From positions 1 through 45,449 of the forward strand of contig CAZGMC010000022.1 of the NCBI GenBank assembly GCA_964526565.1: a stretch of 45,449 bases of DNA. Reading direction: 5' to 3'. The translations under genes were made by a program, and so were the position numbers. Shown here in pieces: positions 33,319 to 45,449 of the stretch. The notes beneath the pieces are model-generated. The model ran no database searches, was not told the origin of the DNA, and saw only the letters and a program-made list of their open reading frames with translations. Source of the stretch: CAZGMC01 sp964526565 (GTDB taxonomy: Bacteria > Pseudomonadota > Alphaproteobacteria > DSM-16000 > Inquilinaceae). Position 1 is the first letter of the stretch; each line of letters starts with the position of its first letter.

Positions 33319-34746
33319 ATGTTGGTGGTGCGGCCGCCGGTTGTCGCACGCTTCGTGGGCGAACTCAGCCTGTCGCTGGCAGCGATGACCGTGGTCCCGT
33401 GCGGGGTCTCGGCAGCGCTGGGCGAGACGGATCTGGCCGCGCGGCTGGCTGTCGTCGCCTTGATCTTCGCCGCGGTCGGCCTGCGCCTGCGCCGGCTGCC
33501 CGAGCCGGCCGGCATGCAGGTCAATGAGGCCCTGGTCACCCTGGCCCTGACCTTCCTGTTGGCCGCCGCCGGCATGACCTGGCCCTTGATGGCTGCTGGT
33601 CTGGCGCTGCCCGATGCCTTTTTCGAATCGGTATCGGCCGTCACCACGACCGGCCTCAGCACCGTGGTGCCCATCGAGGGCCATTCGACGGGCTTCCTGT
33701 TCACCCGCGCCTGGCTGCAGTGGTACGGCGGCCTGCTGATTGTCGTGCTGGCCCTGGCCCTGGTGGTCGAACCCGGCAGCGTCGCCAAACGGCTGTCGAC
33801 GAGTGACCTGGACGCCGACGACCTGATCGGCAGCACCCGCGTGCGGGCGCGCCGCGCCCTCACCGTCTACGCGATCCTCACCGCCGCCTGCTTCGGGGTG
33901 CTGCTGGCCCTGGGGGTCGGTGTGTTCGACGCGCTGGTGCACACCATGACCGCCGTGTCCACCGCCGGCTTCTCGAATTACGAGAACAGCCTGGCCGGCA
34001 TCGGCGGCTGGCCGGCCCGGGCGGCGGTCATGCTGTTCTGCCTGGCTGGCGCCATATCGTTCTCGGTGTACGTGTTTCCCCGGCGCGGCGACTGGCGTCG
34101 CTTCCTGACCGATGTGCGCGTCGTGACGCTGCTGGGCTGCTGCCTCGCGGCGACGGCCATTCTGGCCCTGGCGATGGCGCTTGGCGGCAACCACGACTGG
34201 CGCACCATTGCCGCCAATGCACCACTGATTGCCATCTCCGCCCAGACGACCACGGGGTTCGAGACCATCCCGGTCGCCGGGTTCGACCCGGCGGCCAAGC
34301 TGGCGCTGATCGTGGCCATGACGATCGGCGGCAATGCCGCGTCCACCGCCGGCGGCATCAAGATCCTGCGATTCCTGATCCTGGTCCGGCTGGTCCAGGG
34401 GTTCATCCTGCGGGCGTCGTCGGGCAGTCACGCCGTGATCACGCCAACGCTGGGCGGCCACCGGCTCAGCGACGAGGACTTCCGCGGCTGCGGCTCCGTC
34501 GTCGTGCTGTTCACCCTGGCCGTGGCGGTCGGCTGGTTCGCATTCCTGCTGTACGGTCATGCGCCGGCCGACGCGCTGTTCGAGGTGGTCTCGGCGCTGT
34601 GCACCGTGGGATTGTCGGCCGGCCTGACCGGGCCGGACCTGGAAACGCCGCTCAAGCTCGTGCTGTGCGCGCTGATGCTGGCCGGCCGGCTGGAGGTGAT
34701 CGCCTTCGTGGTGCTGTTCTATCCGCGCACCTGGTTCAAGCCCTGA
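33319..34746 (+). CDS. trkH: Trk/Ktr potassium uptake transmembrane subunit
   Basis: 475 aa. It has four K+-selectivity-type loops in the TrkH/KtrB order: SVSAVTTTGLSTV, TMTAVSTAGFSNY, AISAQTTTGFETI and VVSALCTVGLSAG, between hydrophobic pairs. The strongly conserved IGGNAASTAGGIKILRF is present, as is the C-terminal GRLEVIAFVVLFYPRTW. The start is the ATG at 33319, 12 nt after AGGAGG; an in-frame TTG lies 30 nt further up. trkA follows at 16 nt, so the pair is an operon. Confidence 0.95.
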   Translation: MLVVRPPVVARFVGELSLSLAAMTVVPCGVSAALGETDLAARLAVVALIFAAVGLRLRRLPEPAGMQVNEALVTLALTFLLAAAGMTWPLMAAGLALPDAFFESVSAVTTTGLSTVVPIEGHSTGFLFTRAWLQWYGGLLIVVLALALVVEPGSVAKRLSTSDLDADDLIGSTRVRARRALTVYAILTAACFGVLLALGVGVFDALVHTMTAVSTAGFSNYENSLAGIGGWPARAAVMLFCLAGAISFSVYVFPRRGDWRRFLTDVRVVTLLGCCLAATAILALAMALGGNHDWRTIAANAPLIAISAQTTTGFETIPVAGFDPAAKLALIVAMTIGGNAASTAGGIKILRFLILVRLVQGFILRASSGSHAVITPTLGGHRLSDEDFRGCGSVVVLFTLAVAVGWFAFLLYGHAPADALFEVVSALCTVGLSAGLTGPDLETPLKLVLCALMLAGRLEVIAFVVLFYPRTWFKP

Positions 34747-34762
34747 CGCGAGGAGCCTTGCC

Positions 34763-35419
34763 ATGCGCACCGTGTTCGTCGGCGCCGGCGCCCTGTCCGT
34801 GGCCACCGCCGAGGTCCTGATCCGTCACGGTCACGAGGTCGTCATCGTCGAGCAGGACAGGACCCGAATCGAGGCGCTGAGCGAGTACCTCGATTGCGGC
34901 TTCGTCAACGGCAACGGCACCAAGCCGGCCATCCTGCGCGAGGTCGACCCCGATCGCACCGATGCGCTGCTGTGCCTGACCAACAGCGACCAGGACAACA
35001 TCCTGGCCAGCCTGATCGGCCGCTCGATCGGCTTCAAGCGCGTCATCACCAAGATCGAGGACGCGGAATACCAGCACATCTGCACCGAACTGGGGCTGAC
35101 CGACACCGTGGTCCCGGACGAGTCGGTGGCGCACATGCTGGTCGACATGCTGGCCGGCAACGAATCGGTGGAGCTGACCGCCTTCGTCAAGGGCGGCGCC
35201 CGGTTCTTCCCGTTCATCGTCCGCGGCGGCGACGCCGGCCCGGTCGGCGAGCTGGACCTGCCCGAGCAGACCCGGCTGGTGTGCATCTACCGCGACAACA
35301 GCTTCCTGCTGCCCGAGGACGCCACACGGCTGAAGGACGGTGACGAGGTCCTGGTCATCACCCACGAGGACCAGGTCGAGCGGCTGCGCGAGCGCTGGGG
35401 CCGGCCATCCTCGCCGTAG
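34763..35419 (+). CDS. trkA: Trk/Ktr potassium uptake regulatory subunit (single RCK)
   Basis: 218 aa. Cytosolic gate ring subunit: N-terminal nucleotide-binding domain (VFVGAGALSVATAEVLIRHG, then VVIVEQDRTRIEAL) and C-terminal RCK_C domain (ELDLPEQTRLVCIYRDNSF, then LKDGDEVLVITH). It is half the length of E. coli TrkA and corresponds to the KtrA/one-unit type. GAGGAG precedes the ATG. Partner of the TrkH 16 nt upstream. Confidence 0.94.
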   Translation: MRTVFVGAGALSVATAEVLIRHGHEVVIVEQDRTRIEALSEYLDCGFVNGNGTKPAILREVDPDRTDALLCLTNSDQDNILASLIGRSIGFKRVITKIEDAEYQHICTELGLTDTVVPDESVAHMLVDMLAGNESVELTAFVKGGARFFPFIVRGGDAGPVGELDLPEQTRLVCIYRDNSFLLPEDATRLKDGDEVLVITHEDQVERLRERWGRPSSP

Positions 35420-35542
35420 CCGGGCCGGACGAGACTGCAACGGGCTTTCGGGCGCGGCCTGCGCTACCATATCGCTGGGACGAGCCGGCGCCGCTTCTGG
35501 CTGCGGCGCCACCTGAACACCACAGCGATCGGCCGACACGGC

Positions 35543-37444
35543 ATGCGCAAGGACAGCGACGTTCTCGAGACCTTCAAGCGGGCCACCGCCGCCACCCTGC
35601 GGGCCATGGCGGCACACGAGGAGGTCACCGTCACCTTCGGCGGCGAACCGCCGGGCATCGTCGGCACCAAGGCGCGACTGCCGTCCCCGTCGCGCCTCAT
35701 GAACCCGCTGGAGGCGGCCAAGGTGCGCGGCGCGGCGGATGCGGTGGCCCTGCGCCTGCGCCACCACGACGCCACCCTGCACGCCCGGCGCATGCCCACC
35801 GACGACACCGCCCGGGCCACCTTCGAGGCCCTGGAACAGGCCCGTTGCGAGGCGATCGGCGCCCGCCAGATGGCCGGCGTGGCCGAGAACCTGGCCGCGG
35901 CACTGGACGAGCGCTACCGCCGCCAGGGCTTCGAGCGCATCACCGAGCGCGAGCAGGCGCCGCTGGCCGAGGTGCTGCGCCTGCTCGCCCGCGAGGCCAT
36001 GACCGGGGCGGCGCCGCCGCTCAACAGCCGCCGCGCCGTCGACCTGTGGCGCCCGTCGCTGGACGGCCGCATCGCCCGTGCCCTGGACCGTCTGGCGCGG
36101 GTGGTGGAAGACCAGGACGCCTACGGCCGCGAGGTGCGCCGCCTGCTCGCCGACCTCGACCTGGAAGCGGGCATGGAGGAGGAGCAGAACAGCGACGAGG
36201 AGGAGATCGCGGGCGAAAGCGAGCGCCAGGACGAGCCCTCGTCGGCACCGGAGCGCGAGGGCGAGGAGGTCGTCGCCGCCAGCGAGGCGCTGGACAGCGA
36301 GGGCGAACCCGGCGAGGACGTGGAGATGGACGCCGGCGCCGAGGAGGTCGAGGCCGAGGCGCGCGAGCAGTCGACCGCCGAGGAGCCCGACACCCCCGGT
36401 CAGCCTTGGCGGCTGGACAGCGACCGCGCCAACGATCCTGACGGGCTGTTCTACAAGGCCTCCACCACCGAGTTCGACGAGACGGTCGAGGCCGACCGTC
36501 TGTGCGATGCCGACGAGCTGGGCCGGTTGCGGTTGATGCTGGACCAGCAGCTGCAGCACCTGCAGGGCGTCATCTCCAGGCTGGCCAACCGGCTGCAGCG
36601 CCGGCTGATGGCCAAGCAGACGCGGGCCTGGGCGTTCGACCTGGACGAGGGGCTGCTCGATGCCGCCCGCCTCGCCCGCGTCATTGTCAACCCGCTGACG
36701 CCGCTGTCGTACAAGGAGGAGCAGGACACCGACTTCCGCGACACCGTCGTCACCCTGCTGATCGACAACTCAGGCTCGATGCGCGGCCGGCCGATCACCA
36801 TCGCGGCGATGAGCGCCGACATCCTGGCCCGCACCCTGGAACGCTGCGGCGTCAAGGTGGAGATCCTGGGTTTCACGACCCGCGCCTGGAAGGGCGGCCA
36901 GTCGCGCGAGCGCTGGGTGCACCACGGCAAGCCGCAGAACCCCGGCCGGCTCAACGACCTGCGCCACATCGTCTACAAGGCGGCCGACGCGCCGTGGCGG
37001 CGGGCGCGCAAGAGCCTGGGCCTGATGCTGCGCGAAGGCATTCTCAAGGAGAACATCGACGGCGAGGCCCTGCTGTGGGCGCACAACCGCCTGCTCGGCC
37101 GGGCGGAGCAGCGGCGCATCCTGATGGTGATCTCCGACGGCGCACCGGTCGACGACTCGACGCTGTCGGTCAACACCGGCAACTATCTGGAACGGCACCT
37201 GAAGCAGGTCATCGACTGGATCGAGAGCCGGTCGCCGGTCGAGCTGCTGGCCATCGGCATCGGCCACGACGTGACCCGCTACTACCGCCGCGCCGTCACC
37301 ATCGTCGACGCCGAGCAGCTCGGCGGCACCATGATCGACAAGCTGGCCGAACTGTTCGACGAGGCACCCAACGCCCCGCCCGCACTGGGCCGCCGCGCCC
37401 GCCACCGGCAGGACGCCCGCAGCCGGGCGCGGGCGTTCGGATAG
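35543..37444 (+). CDS. cobT: aerobic cobaltochelatase subunit CobT
   Basis: 633 aa. With CobN and CobS it inserts cobalt into hydrogenobyrinate diamide in the aerobic B12 pathway. N-terminal CobT domain to about 215, then a very acidic linker (about 212-300, e.g. EEEQNSDEEEIAGESE), then a von Willebrand-type domain with the MIDAS motif DNSGSM and LMVISDGAPVDDSTLS. cobS, its usual neighbour, is not here. The basic C-terminus (RRARHRQDARSRARAFG) is a small addition. A 123-nt gap separates it from trkA; I see no cobalamin riboswitch in it. Confidence 0.94.
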   Translation: MRKDSDVLETFKRATAATLRAMAAHEEVTVTFGGEPPGIVGTKARLPSPSRLMNPLEAAKVRGAADAVALRLRHHDATLHARRMPTDDTARATFEALEQARCEAIGARQMAGVAENLAAALDERYRRQGFERITEREQAPLAEVLRLLAREAMTGAAPPLNSRRAVDLWRPSLDGRIARALDRLARVVEDQDAYGREVRRLLADLDLEAGMEEEQNSDEEEIAGESERQDEPSSAPEREGEEVVAASEALDSEGEPGEDVEMDAGAEEVEAEAREQSTAEEPDTPGQPWRLDSDRANDPDGLFYKASTTEFDETVEADRLCDADELGRLRLMLDQQLQHLQGVISRLANRLQRRLMAKQTRAWAFDLDEGLLDAARLARVIVNPLTPLSYKEEQDTDFRDTVVTLLIDNSGSMRGRPITIAAMSADILARTLERCGVKVEILGFTTRAWKGGQSRERWVHHGKPQNPGRLNDLRHIVYKAADAPWRRARKSLGLMLREGILKENIDGEALLWAHNRLLGRAEQRRILMVISDGAPVDDSTLSVNTGNYLERHLKQVIDWIESRSPVELLAIGIGHDVTRYYRRAVTIVDAEQLGGTMIDKLAELFDEAPNAPPALGRRARHRQDARSRARAFG

Positions 37445-37469
37445 GCTCGGCAGAGCCGGGCCTGTCGGC

Positions 37470-37549
37470 CAAGATCTGGGCCGGCAAGGGTCTGGGCCGG
37501 CAAGGGTCTGGGCCGGCAAAGATCTGGGCCGGCAAAGATCTGGGCCGGA
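37470..37549. repeat. 16-bp GC-rich tandem repeat (5 copies)
   Basis: Five near-identical units of the form AAGGGTCTGGGCCGGC or AAAGATCTGGGCCGGC, without spacers, between the end of cobT and the end of the convergent receiver-like gene. Confidence 0.9.
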
Positions 37550-37557
37550 ACCGTGCG

Positions 37558-38343
37558 TCAGATGATTCCGAACCGGTTGAGGACGTGGGCCAGGTCGTCG
37601 CCGAACTGGGGGCCGCGGCGGATCAGGCCGGCGTTCATGGGCAGCGCCGCCAGGTCCGGGTGGTCGGGGGCCAGGCTGGTCAGCACGGCGACGGGAATTG
37701 TCTTGGTGACCGGCATGGCGGCGATGGCGCAGGCCAGGTCGACGCCCGACAGGCGCGGCATGACCATGCCGGTGACGATCAGGTCCGGCCGCGTCTGCAC
37801 GATCAGCTCCAGCGCCTCGAACGGGTCGAGCACGGTGGCGACGGCATAGCCGCACGCCGCCAGCTCCCGCTCGATCACCCGCGCCGCGGTACGCTGGGCC
37901 ATGACCAGCGTGATCTCGACATGGGCGATGGTGACCTCGGAGATGTCGAAGGTCGCCTTCCTGGGCAGCTGGCGGACCACCTCGGCCACCGCTTCCAGCG
38001 CCACGGTCTCGCCGTCGAGCACCGCGGCGATGTGGTCGGCGAAGGTCTGCAGATCGGCAACATTGTCCGGCTCAAGGCTGCGCAGGCCCACCAGGTAGTC
38101 CTCAAGCCGGTGCGTCAGCGGCCCCAGCCCCGGCAGGCTGACGGAGCGCGCCTTGAGGCGAAGGTTGACGGCATGCTGCAGCAGCAGCTTGGCGGCCGCG
38201 TTGCCATCAATGCCGCCGGTGCGCGACTGCTGCAGGCGCAGCTCCAGCTCGGCAACCACGTCACGCGCCTCGTCGAGGACCTCGGCCTCCGCCTGGCGAT
38301 CGACCTCCTCCTCGGTCAGCAGTCCTCGCGTTTCGTCCGGCAT
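37558..38343 (-). CDS. two-domain signalling protein with degenerate receiver
   Basis: 261 aa. The N-terminal helical region (AAKLLLQHAVNLRLKARSVS, then LGPLTHRLEDYLVGL) resembles an HPt-type four-helix bundle without a clear phospho-histidine. The C-terminal receiver fold (about 140-258) reads ITLVMAQ where DD is expected, VTGMVMPRLSG where the phospho-Asp should be (Gly instead), and lacks the Lys. It cannot be a normal phosphoacceptor. GGAGGG lies 7 nt before the ATG at 38343, better than the ATG at 38364. It is a lone gene convergent with cobT. Possibly a chemotaxis- or kinase-associated adaptor. Confidence 0.7.
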   Translation of the reverse strand: MPDETRGLLTEEEVDRQAEAEVLDEARDVVAELELRLQQSRTGGIDGNAAAKLLLQHAVNLRLKARSVSLPGLGPLTHRLEDYLVGLRSLEPDNVADLQTFADHIAAVLDGETVALEAVAEVVRQLPRKATFDISEVTIAHVEITLVMAQRTAARVIERELAACGYAVATVLDPFEALELIVQTRPDLIVTGMVMPRLSGVDLACAIAAMPVTKTIPVAVLTSLAPDHPDLAALPMNAGLIRRGPQFGDDLAHVLNRFGII

Positions 38344-38496
38344 GCGACGGCCCTCCGCTGGCATGGTTCAACCAACGATGCCCGCGGCGTATTAATTCCC
38401 TGCTAAAGGCAGAGAAAGGAACTCATTTGCCGGAGCGGGCGGGGCGCGGTCGTTGCGCCAGCGGCGCGGGCACACGTCGGTACCGCGGTCCGGCGT

Positions 38497-38838
<342 letters not shown>

Positions 38839-38916
38839 CGCCTCAAGCCTTCCCTGTTCTGTCGTCCGATCGTCCGTTGGTTGCCTCTCGCGCGCCGGGG
38901 GTCCGCCCCACGGCGC

Positions 38917-39153
38917 TCAGCCCTTGGGCACGCCGGTCTGCAGCGCCAGCGCGTGCAGCTCGCCGCCCATGCGGCCCTGCAGCGCCTTGTAGACCATCTG
39001 GTGCTGCTGCACCCGCGTCTTGCCGGCGAACGACGGGCTTTCAACATAGGCCGCGTAATGGTCGCCGTCACCGCGCAGGTCCTCGATCTGCACCTGCGCG
39101 TCGGGGATCCCCTCCCGGATCAGGCGGACGATCTCCGTCGGGTCCATGGCCAT
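38917..39153 (-). CDS. BolA/IbaG family protein
   Basis: 78 aa. The conserved core reads DGDHYAAYVESPSFAGKTRV, then QQHQMVYKALQGRMGGELHA, LALQT. It forms heterodimers with monothiol glutaredoxins in Fe-S handling. It lies between purL and grxD, the common alphaproteobacterial order. The start (MAMDPTEIVRLI) follows purL by 21 nt with GAGGGG in front. Confidence 0.94.
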   Translation of the reverse strand: MAMDPTEIVRLIREGIPDAQVQIEDLRGDGDHYAAYVESPSFAGKTRVQQHQMVYKALQGRMGGELHALALQTGVPKG

Positions 39154-39174
39154 GGGATTACCCCTCCCTGTTCT

Positions 39175-41436
<2,262 letters not shown>

Positions 41437-41740
41437 CGCAGTGGCACCCCGGCACAGGCGGCGGATGCCCAGGTTATACAAGGCCGCCGCCGCCCGCGTC
41501 CAACCTGTCGTCGGGATGCGCGCCGCGCGCCACGATCAGCCGCCCGGCGATCCAGGCCGGATGCAGCAGCGCGCCCGACACGGCGGTCCGGAGCGACGAC
41601 AAGAGCACCGCACACCGCCCGGGCAGCAACCGTGCCCGACCAACCCCGCATCGGGACGACTGGGAGTTGCCGCCTCTTGATCATGCGCTTGATCTGGTTT
41701 ATTCATGCTGTCCGGTTTCCACGGAAACGGATAGGATGCG
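41437..41740. other. 304-nt divergent intergenic region
   Basis: Between purL and the first RDD gene. No gene seen. An AT-richer stretch at about 41677-41708 could hold the RDD promoter. No riboswitch recognised. Confidence 0.4.
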
Positions 41741-42274
41741 ATGCAAATCGTCGGGTTCTGGCCGCGTGCGCTCGCCTGCACCATCGATGCCATCCTCATC
41801 GGCATGGCGCTGTTCGCTGTGGAGTTTGCTGCCGGCGGCGCGATCTACCACACGACCAGCTACGGAACGCCTTATGAAGGCGCAGGGGCCGCGGTCAACC
41901 TGACGCCGCCGGGGGCGATCGTCGCGCTGCTTGGCGGCTGGCTGTATTTCGCGCTGATGGAAAGCTCGGTGTCCCAGGCCACGGTCGGCAAGATGGCGAT
42001 CGGCGCCAGGGTCACCGATCTGTACGGCAACCGCATCAGCTTCGCCCGCGCCACCGGGCGCTACTTCGCCAAGATCCTGTCGGCCGGCATTCTGTTCATC
42101 GGTTGCGTCATGGTTGCCTTCACCTCGCGAAAGCAGGGCTTGCACGACATGGTTGCCGGCTCCCTGGTGCTGAATCGCGGTGATATGCCGGCCGGAGTCC
42201 GCGTTCCCATGGCCAGCGTTTCAACGCTTGCGACGGATCCGGCGGAGCAGCGACCTGAGGTTGCCAACGCTTGA
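41741..42274 (+). CDS. RDD-family membrane protein, copy 1
   Basis: 177 aa. RDD signature: GFWPRALACTIDAILIGMAL (R and D in the first helix) and MAIGARVTDLYGNRISFARA; further hydrophobic segments (IVALLGGWLYFALM and ILSAGILFIGCVMVAF) and GLHDMVAGSLV. Three membrane segments in total. Function unknown, sometimes linked to ion exchange or stress. It shares a 153-bp, 98%-identical block with copy 2. GATAGG precedes the ATG. Confidence 0.88.
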   Translation: MQIVGFWPRALACTIDAILIGMALFAVEFAAGGAIYHTTSYGTPYEGAGAAVNLTPPGAIVALLGGWLYFALMESSVSQATVGKMAIGARVTDLYGNRISFARATGRYFAKILSAGILFIGCVMVAFTSRKQGLHDMVAGSLVLNRGDMPAGVRVPMASVSTLATDPAEQRPEVANA

Positions 42275-42683
42275 CCATGCATTGCAGACAGGTCTAGGCA
42301 TGCCGCGTAACGTGCATGAACAGGGGTGGCAGACCATGCCCTATGTCGGGTTCTGGCGGCGCGTTCTCGCCTACATCGTCGACGGCATTCTCATCAACGT
42401 GGCGCTGTTCGTCCTGCACATCGTGACGGGCGGCGCCATCTACCAGAGCGCCACGTACGGCAGCCAGTACGATGGTGGGGTGGGGTTCGAAGTGAACCTG
42501 ACCGCGCTGGGCACGATCGTCACCGTCCTGGGCGGCTGGCTGTATTTCGCGCTGATGGAAAGCTCGGCGTCCCAGGCCACGGTCGGCAAGATGGCGATCG
42601 GCGCCAGGGTCACCGATCTGTACGGCAACCGCATCAGCTTCGCCCGCGCCACGGGGCGCTATTTCGCCAAGATCCTGTCGGCC
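41933..42683 (+). repeat. near-identical 153-bp block in the two RDD genes (41933-42085 and 42531-42683)
   Basis: Aligned without gaps, the blocks differ at 3 of 153 positions, one of them changing an amino acid (Val to Ala). The flanks of the genes on both sides are clearly more diverged. This pattern points to gene conversion rather than simple recent duplication of the whole gene. Confidence 0.85.
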
Positions 42684-42914
42684 ATGATCCTGCTGATCGG
42701 CTACATCATGGTGGCGTTCACCGCCCGCAAGCAGGGCCTGCACGACATGATCGCCGGCACCCTGGTCATGAACCGCAGCGCCGTCCCGGCCCAGGCCCAG
42801 GGGCCCGCCGCCTACGCGCCGCCGCCCTCACCGGCCCCACCGGCCCCACCGGCCCCACCGCCGGGCGGATCGCACCAGCCGCCGTCGGGCCGCGACTCCG
42901 ATCTCCGTCGCTGA
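42336..42914 (+). CDS. RDD-family membrane protein, copy 2 with Pro-rich tail
   Basis: 192 aa. Same plan as copy 1 (GFWRRVLAYIVDGILINVAL, MAIGARVTDLYGNRISFARA, GLHDMIAGTLVMN), with a C-terminal Pro/Ala tail (PPPSPAPPAPPAPPPGG) coded by 9-bp tandem repeats. AGGGG lies 9 nt before the ATG at 42336; an earlier in-frame ATG (42300) has no such site. It lies 61 nt after copy 1, same strand. Confidence 0.88.
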   Translation: MPYVGFWRRVLAYIVDGILINVALFVLHIVTGGAIYQSATYGSQYDGGVGFEVNLTALGTIVTVLGGWLYFALMESSASQATVGKMAIGARVTDLYGNRISFARATGRYFAKILSAMILLIGYIMVAFTARKQGLHDMIAGTLVMNRSAVPAQAQGPAAYAPPPSPAPPAPPAPPPGGSHQPPSGRDSDLRR

Positions 42915-43015
42915 GGGGTTGCGGCCACGCCCGTCGGCCGAATTCCGGACGATCGGGATTGGCCGGCCACGCATGGCCTTGCACAACAGACTGCCAAACC
43001 GACTGGGGAACAAGG

Positions 43016-43290
43016 ATGAACAGGTACGCAGTGTTGAGGCATGTATCGGGCGGCGTCGTCCTGGCGGCGGCTGCGGCCGTCTCCGTCATGCCCGTGGCGG
43101 CGCAGGACGCGGCGCTGCCGGGGCGAGCGAGGCCGTCATGGTCTCAGAAGTCACGGCCGACGACGTGGCCGAAGGGGCCGAGAGCGCAACGTTTGAACTC
43201 ATCGCGGGCGAGGGCTACACCGTCGCCCCCGGGCACCACACGATCGACCTTACCCTTGAGGACGGACGGCGACACGCCGGGCCGGGGCTG
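43016..43290 (+). pseudogene. exported-protein remnant, frameshifted near 43120
   Basis: An ATG at 43016, after AAGG, starts a clean signal peptide (MNRYAVLRHVSGGVVLAAAA, then AVSVMPVAAQDAALPG). In that frame the sequence then becomes Arg/Ser/Pro-rich like antisense noise. In another frame from about 43120 it reads as plausible exported protein (GASEAVMVSEVTADDVAEGA, then GEGYTVAPGHHTIDLTLEDG). One missing G in the GGGG run at about 43120-43123 would join the two. After about 43285 coding character is lost, so the 3' part also looks replaced. Either a pseudogene or a base-calling error. Confidence 0.5.
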
Positions 43291-43503
43291 GTGACATGGC
43301 CAGGAGGCGCGGCCTTTGCCCCTCGTCGCGGCGCCGTGTCTGCGTCGTTTCGCTCCGCCAACAAGAAACAACGCGCCGAAGGCACGCCTCCGCACGGTTT
43401 CATCCAGAGGACCCGGCCGGGCGCCGGGGTCTTGCGAATAGACCGCGAGGCAGCGACGACACCGCACGGCCGTGGCCTGGTCGTCCACAGTCCGCGCACC
43501 ATG

Positions 43504-43613
43504 CCGTCACCGCGAGCGCAGCGAAGCGGCCCAGTCCCGGCGTCGCCCGTCCCAAGAGCCAGGGGTCGCGCCAGCGGCGCCACTGGATGGCTTCGCTGCC
43601 CTCGCAAAGACGG
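43504..43613. repeat. REP-like imperfect palindrome
   Basis: 32-nt arms at 43504-43535 and 43582-43613 pair at 25 positions (plus one G-U), around a 46-nt centre. The arms contain GCGAGCGCAGCGAAGC and its partner GCTTCGCTGCCCTCGC, the core of a palindromic repeat widespread in alphaproteobacterial intergenic DNA. It lies between the frameshifted remnant and the end of rpoD. The rest of 43290-43791 has no gene that I can support. Confidence 0.65.
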
Positions 43614-43791
43614 GTTGGGACTTGTTGTCGAAATATTTCACGTCCTTGGAAAACCGACCAGAACTCCGGCGGCTTGTCTCCTACCTCCCCATGGTTTCAT
43701 CCAACGGGATCGGCCGGAACGGACGGTGCGAACTCGCGATGACGCGGGAAGGGGACGGGTACGGTCCTCGCGTATCCAGGAATCGCCGCCC

Positions 43792-45449
<1,658 letters not shown>

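Noticed and set aside
37470..37549. CRISPR array
   Set aside because: The repeats are contiguous with no spacers and only 16 bp long.
43144..43488. 114-codon minus-strand frame opposite the remnant gene
   Set aside because: No ribosome-binding site or recognisable motif, and it runs antisense to the frameshifted remnant.

Overview
The window is about 45 kb of very GC-rich, densely coding DNA from an alphaproteobacterium. The best guess is a Rhodospirillales/Azospirillaceae-like lineage. That rests on gene neighbourhoods (purL-bolA-grxD; priA next to a short transaldolase and a DUF484 gene), on aerobic-type CobT, and on an RpoD with an Ala/Gly/Ser-rich insert before its late core; no species is claimed. 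I see no phage, transposase, CRISPR array or rRNA. Almost all long open frames opposite the genes are GC-driven shadows.

Layout. 1-46: 3' end of a tRNA-Arg(CCG). 173-10105 (minus): a two-system RND efflux array, read as tetR, adaptor, permease, a small exported protein, lipoprotein adaptor, permease, with a near-perfect 24-bp palindrome in front of tetR as likely operator. 10242-13751: a DsbA-fold isomerase, a CBS-pair protein, an ABC1/UbiB-type kinase-like protein and two tandem paralogous small membrane proteins. 14059-20240: exported trypsin-like protease, PriA, transaldolase, DUF484, a methyltransferase with a Cys-rich N-terminus, and MsrA.

20682-26553 is the most unusual part. A P2-type (SERCA-like) cation ATPase carrying an HMA_2-like N-terminal domain is followed 5 nt later by a methionine adenosyltransferase homologue. 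That homologue keeps the triphosphate-handling residues but has lost almost every methionine-contacting residue. Facing it is a three-gene minus-strand set: a DUF5132-type membrane protein with a His/Glu-rich tail, an HMA_2-like protein with two membrane segments, and a small HMA_2-like protein. All three HMA_2-like domains share an H..PGR.R.R signature and none has CxxC. I propose that these five genes form one cation-transport or membrane-metal system of unknown purpose.

26731-31872 (minus): gshB, a SirB1-type protein, an orphan glcD, an ArfA-like ribosome-rescue candidate whose coding region contains a 13-bp hairpin, rpmJ and a methyltransferase. 32357-38343: a LuxR-type regulator with a degenerate receiver and a good sigma-54 promoter candidate upstream, trkH-trkA, an orphan cobT, and a second degenerate receiver protein. 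38497-41436 (minus): grxD, bolA, purL. 41741-42914: two RDD membrane proteins sharing a 153-bp block at 98% identity. 43016-43613: an apparently frameshifted exported-protein remnant and a REP-like palindrome. 43792 to the right edge (minus): rpoD, cut by the window end.

A recurring feature is short GC-rich tandem repeats (periods 9-19) at gene ends or in intergenic spaces, which suggests replication-slippage minisatellites.
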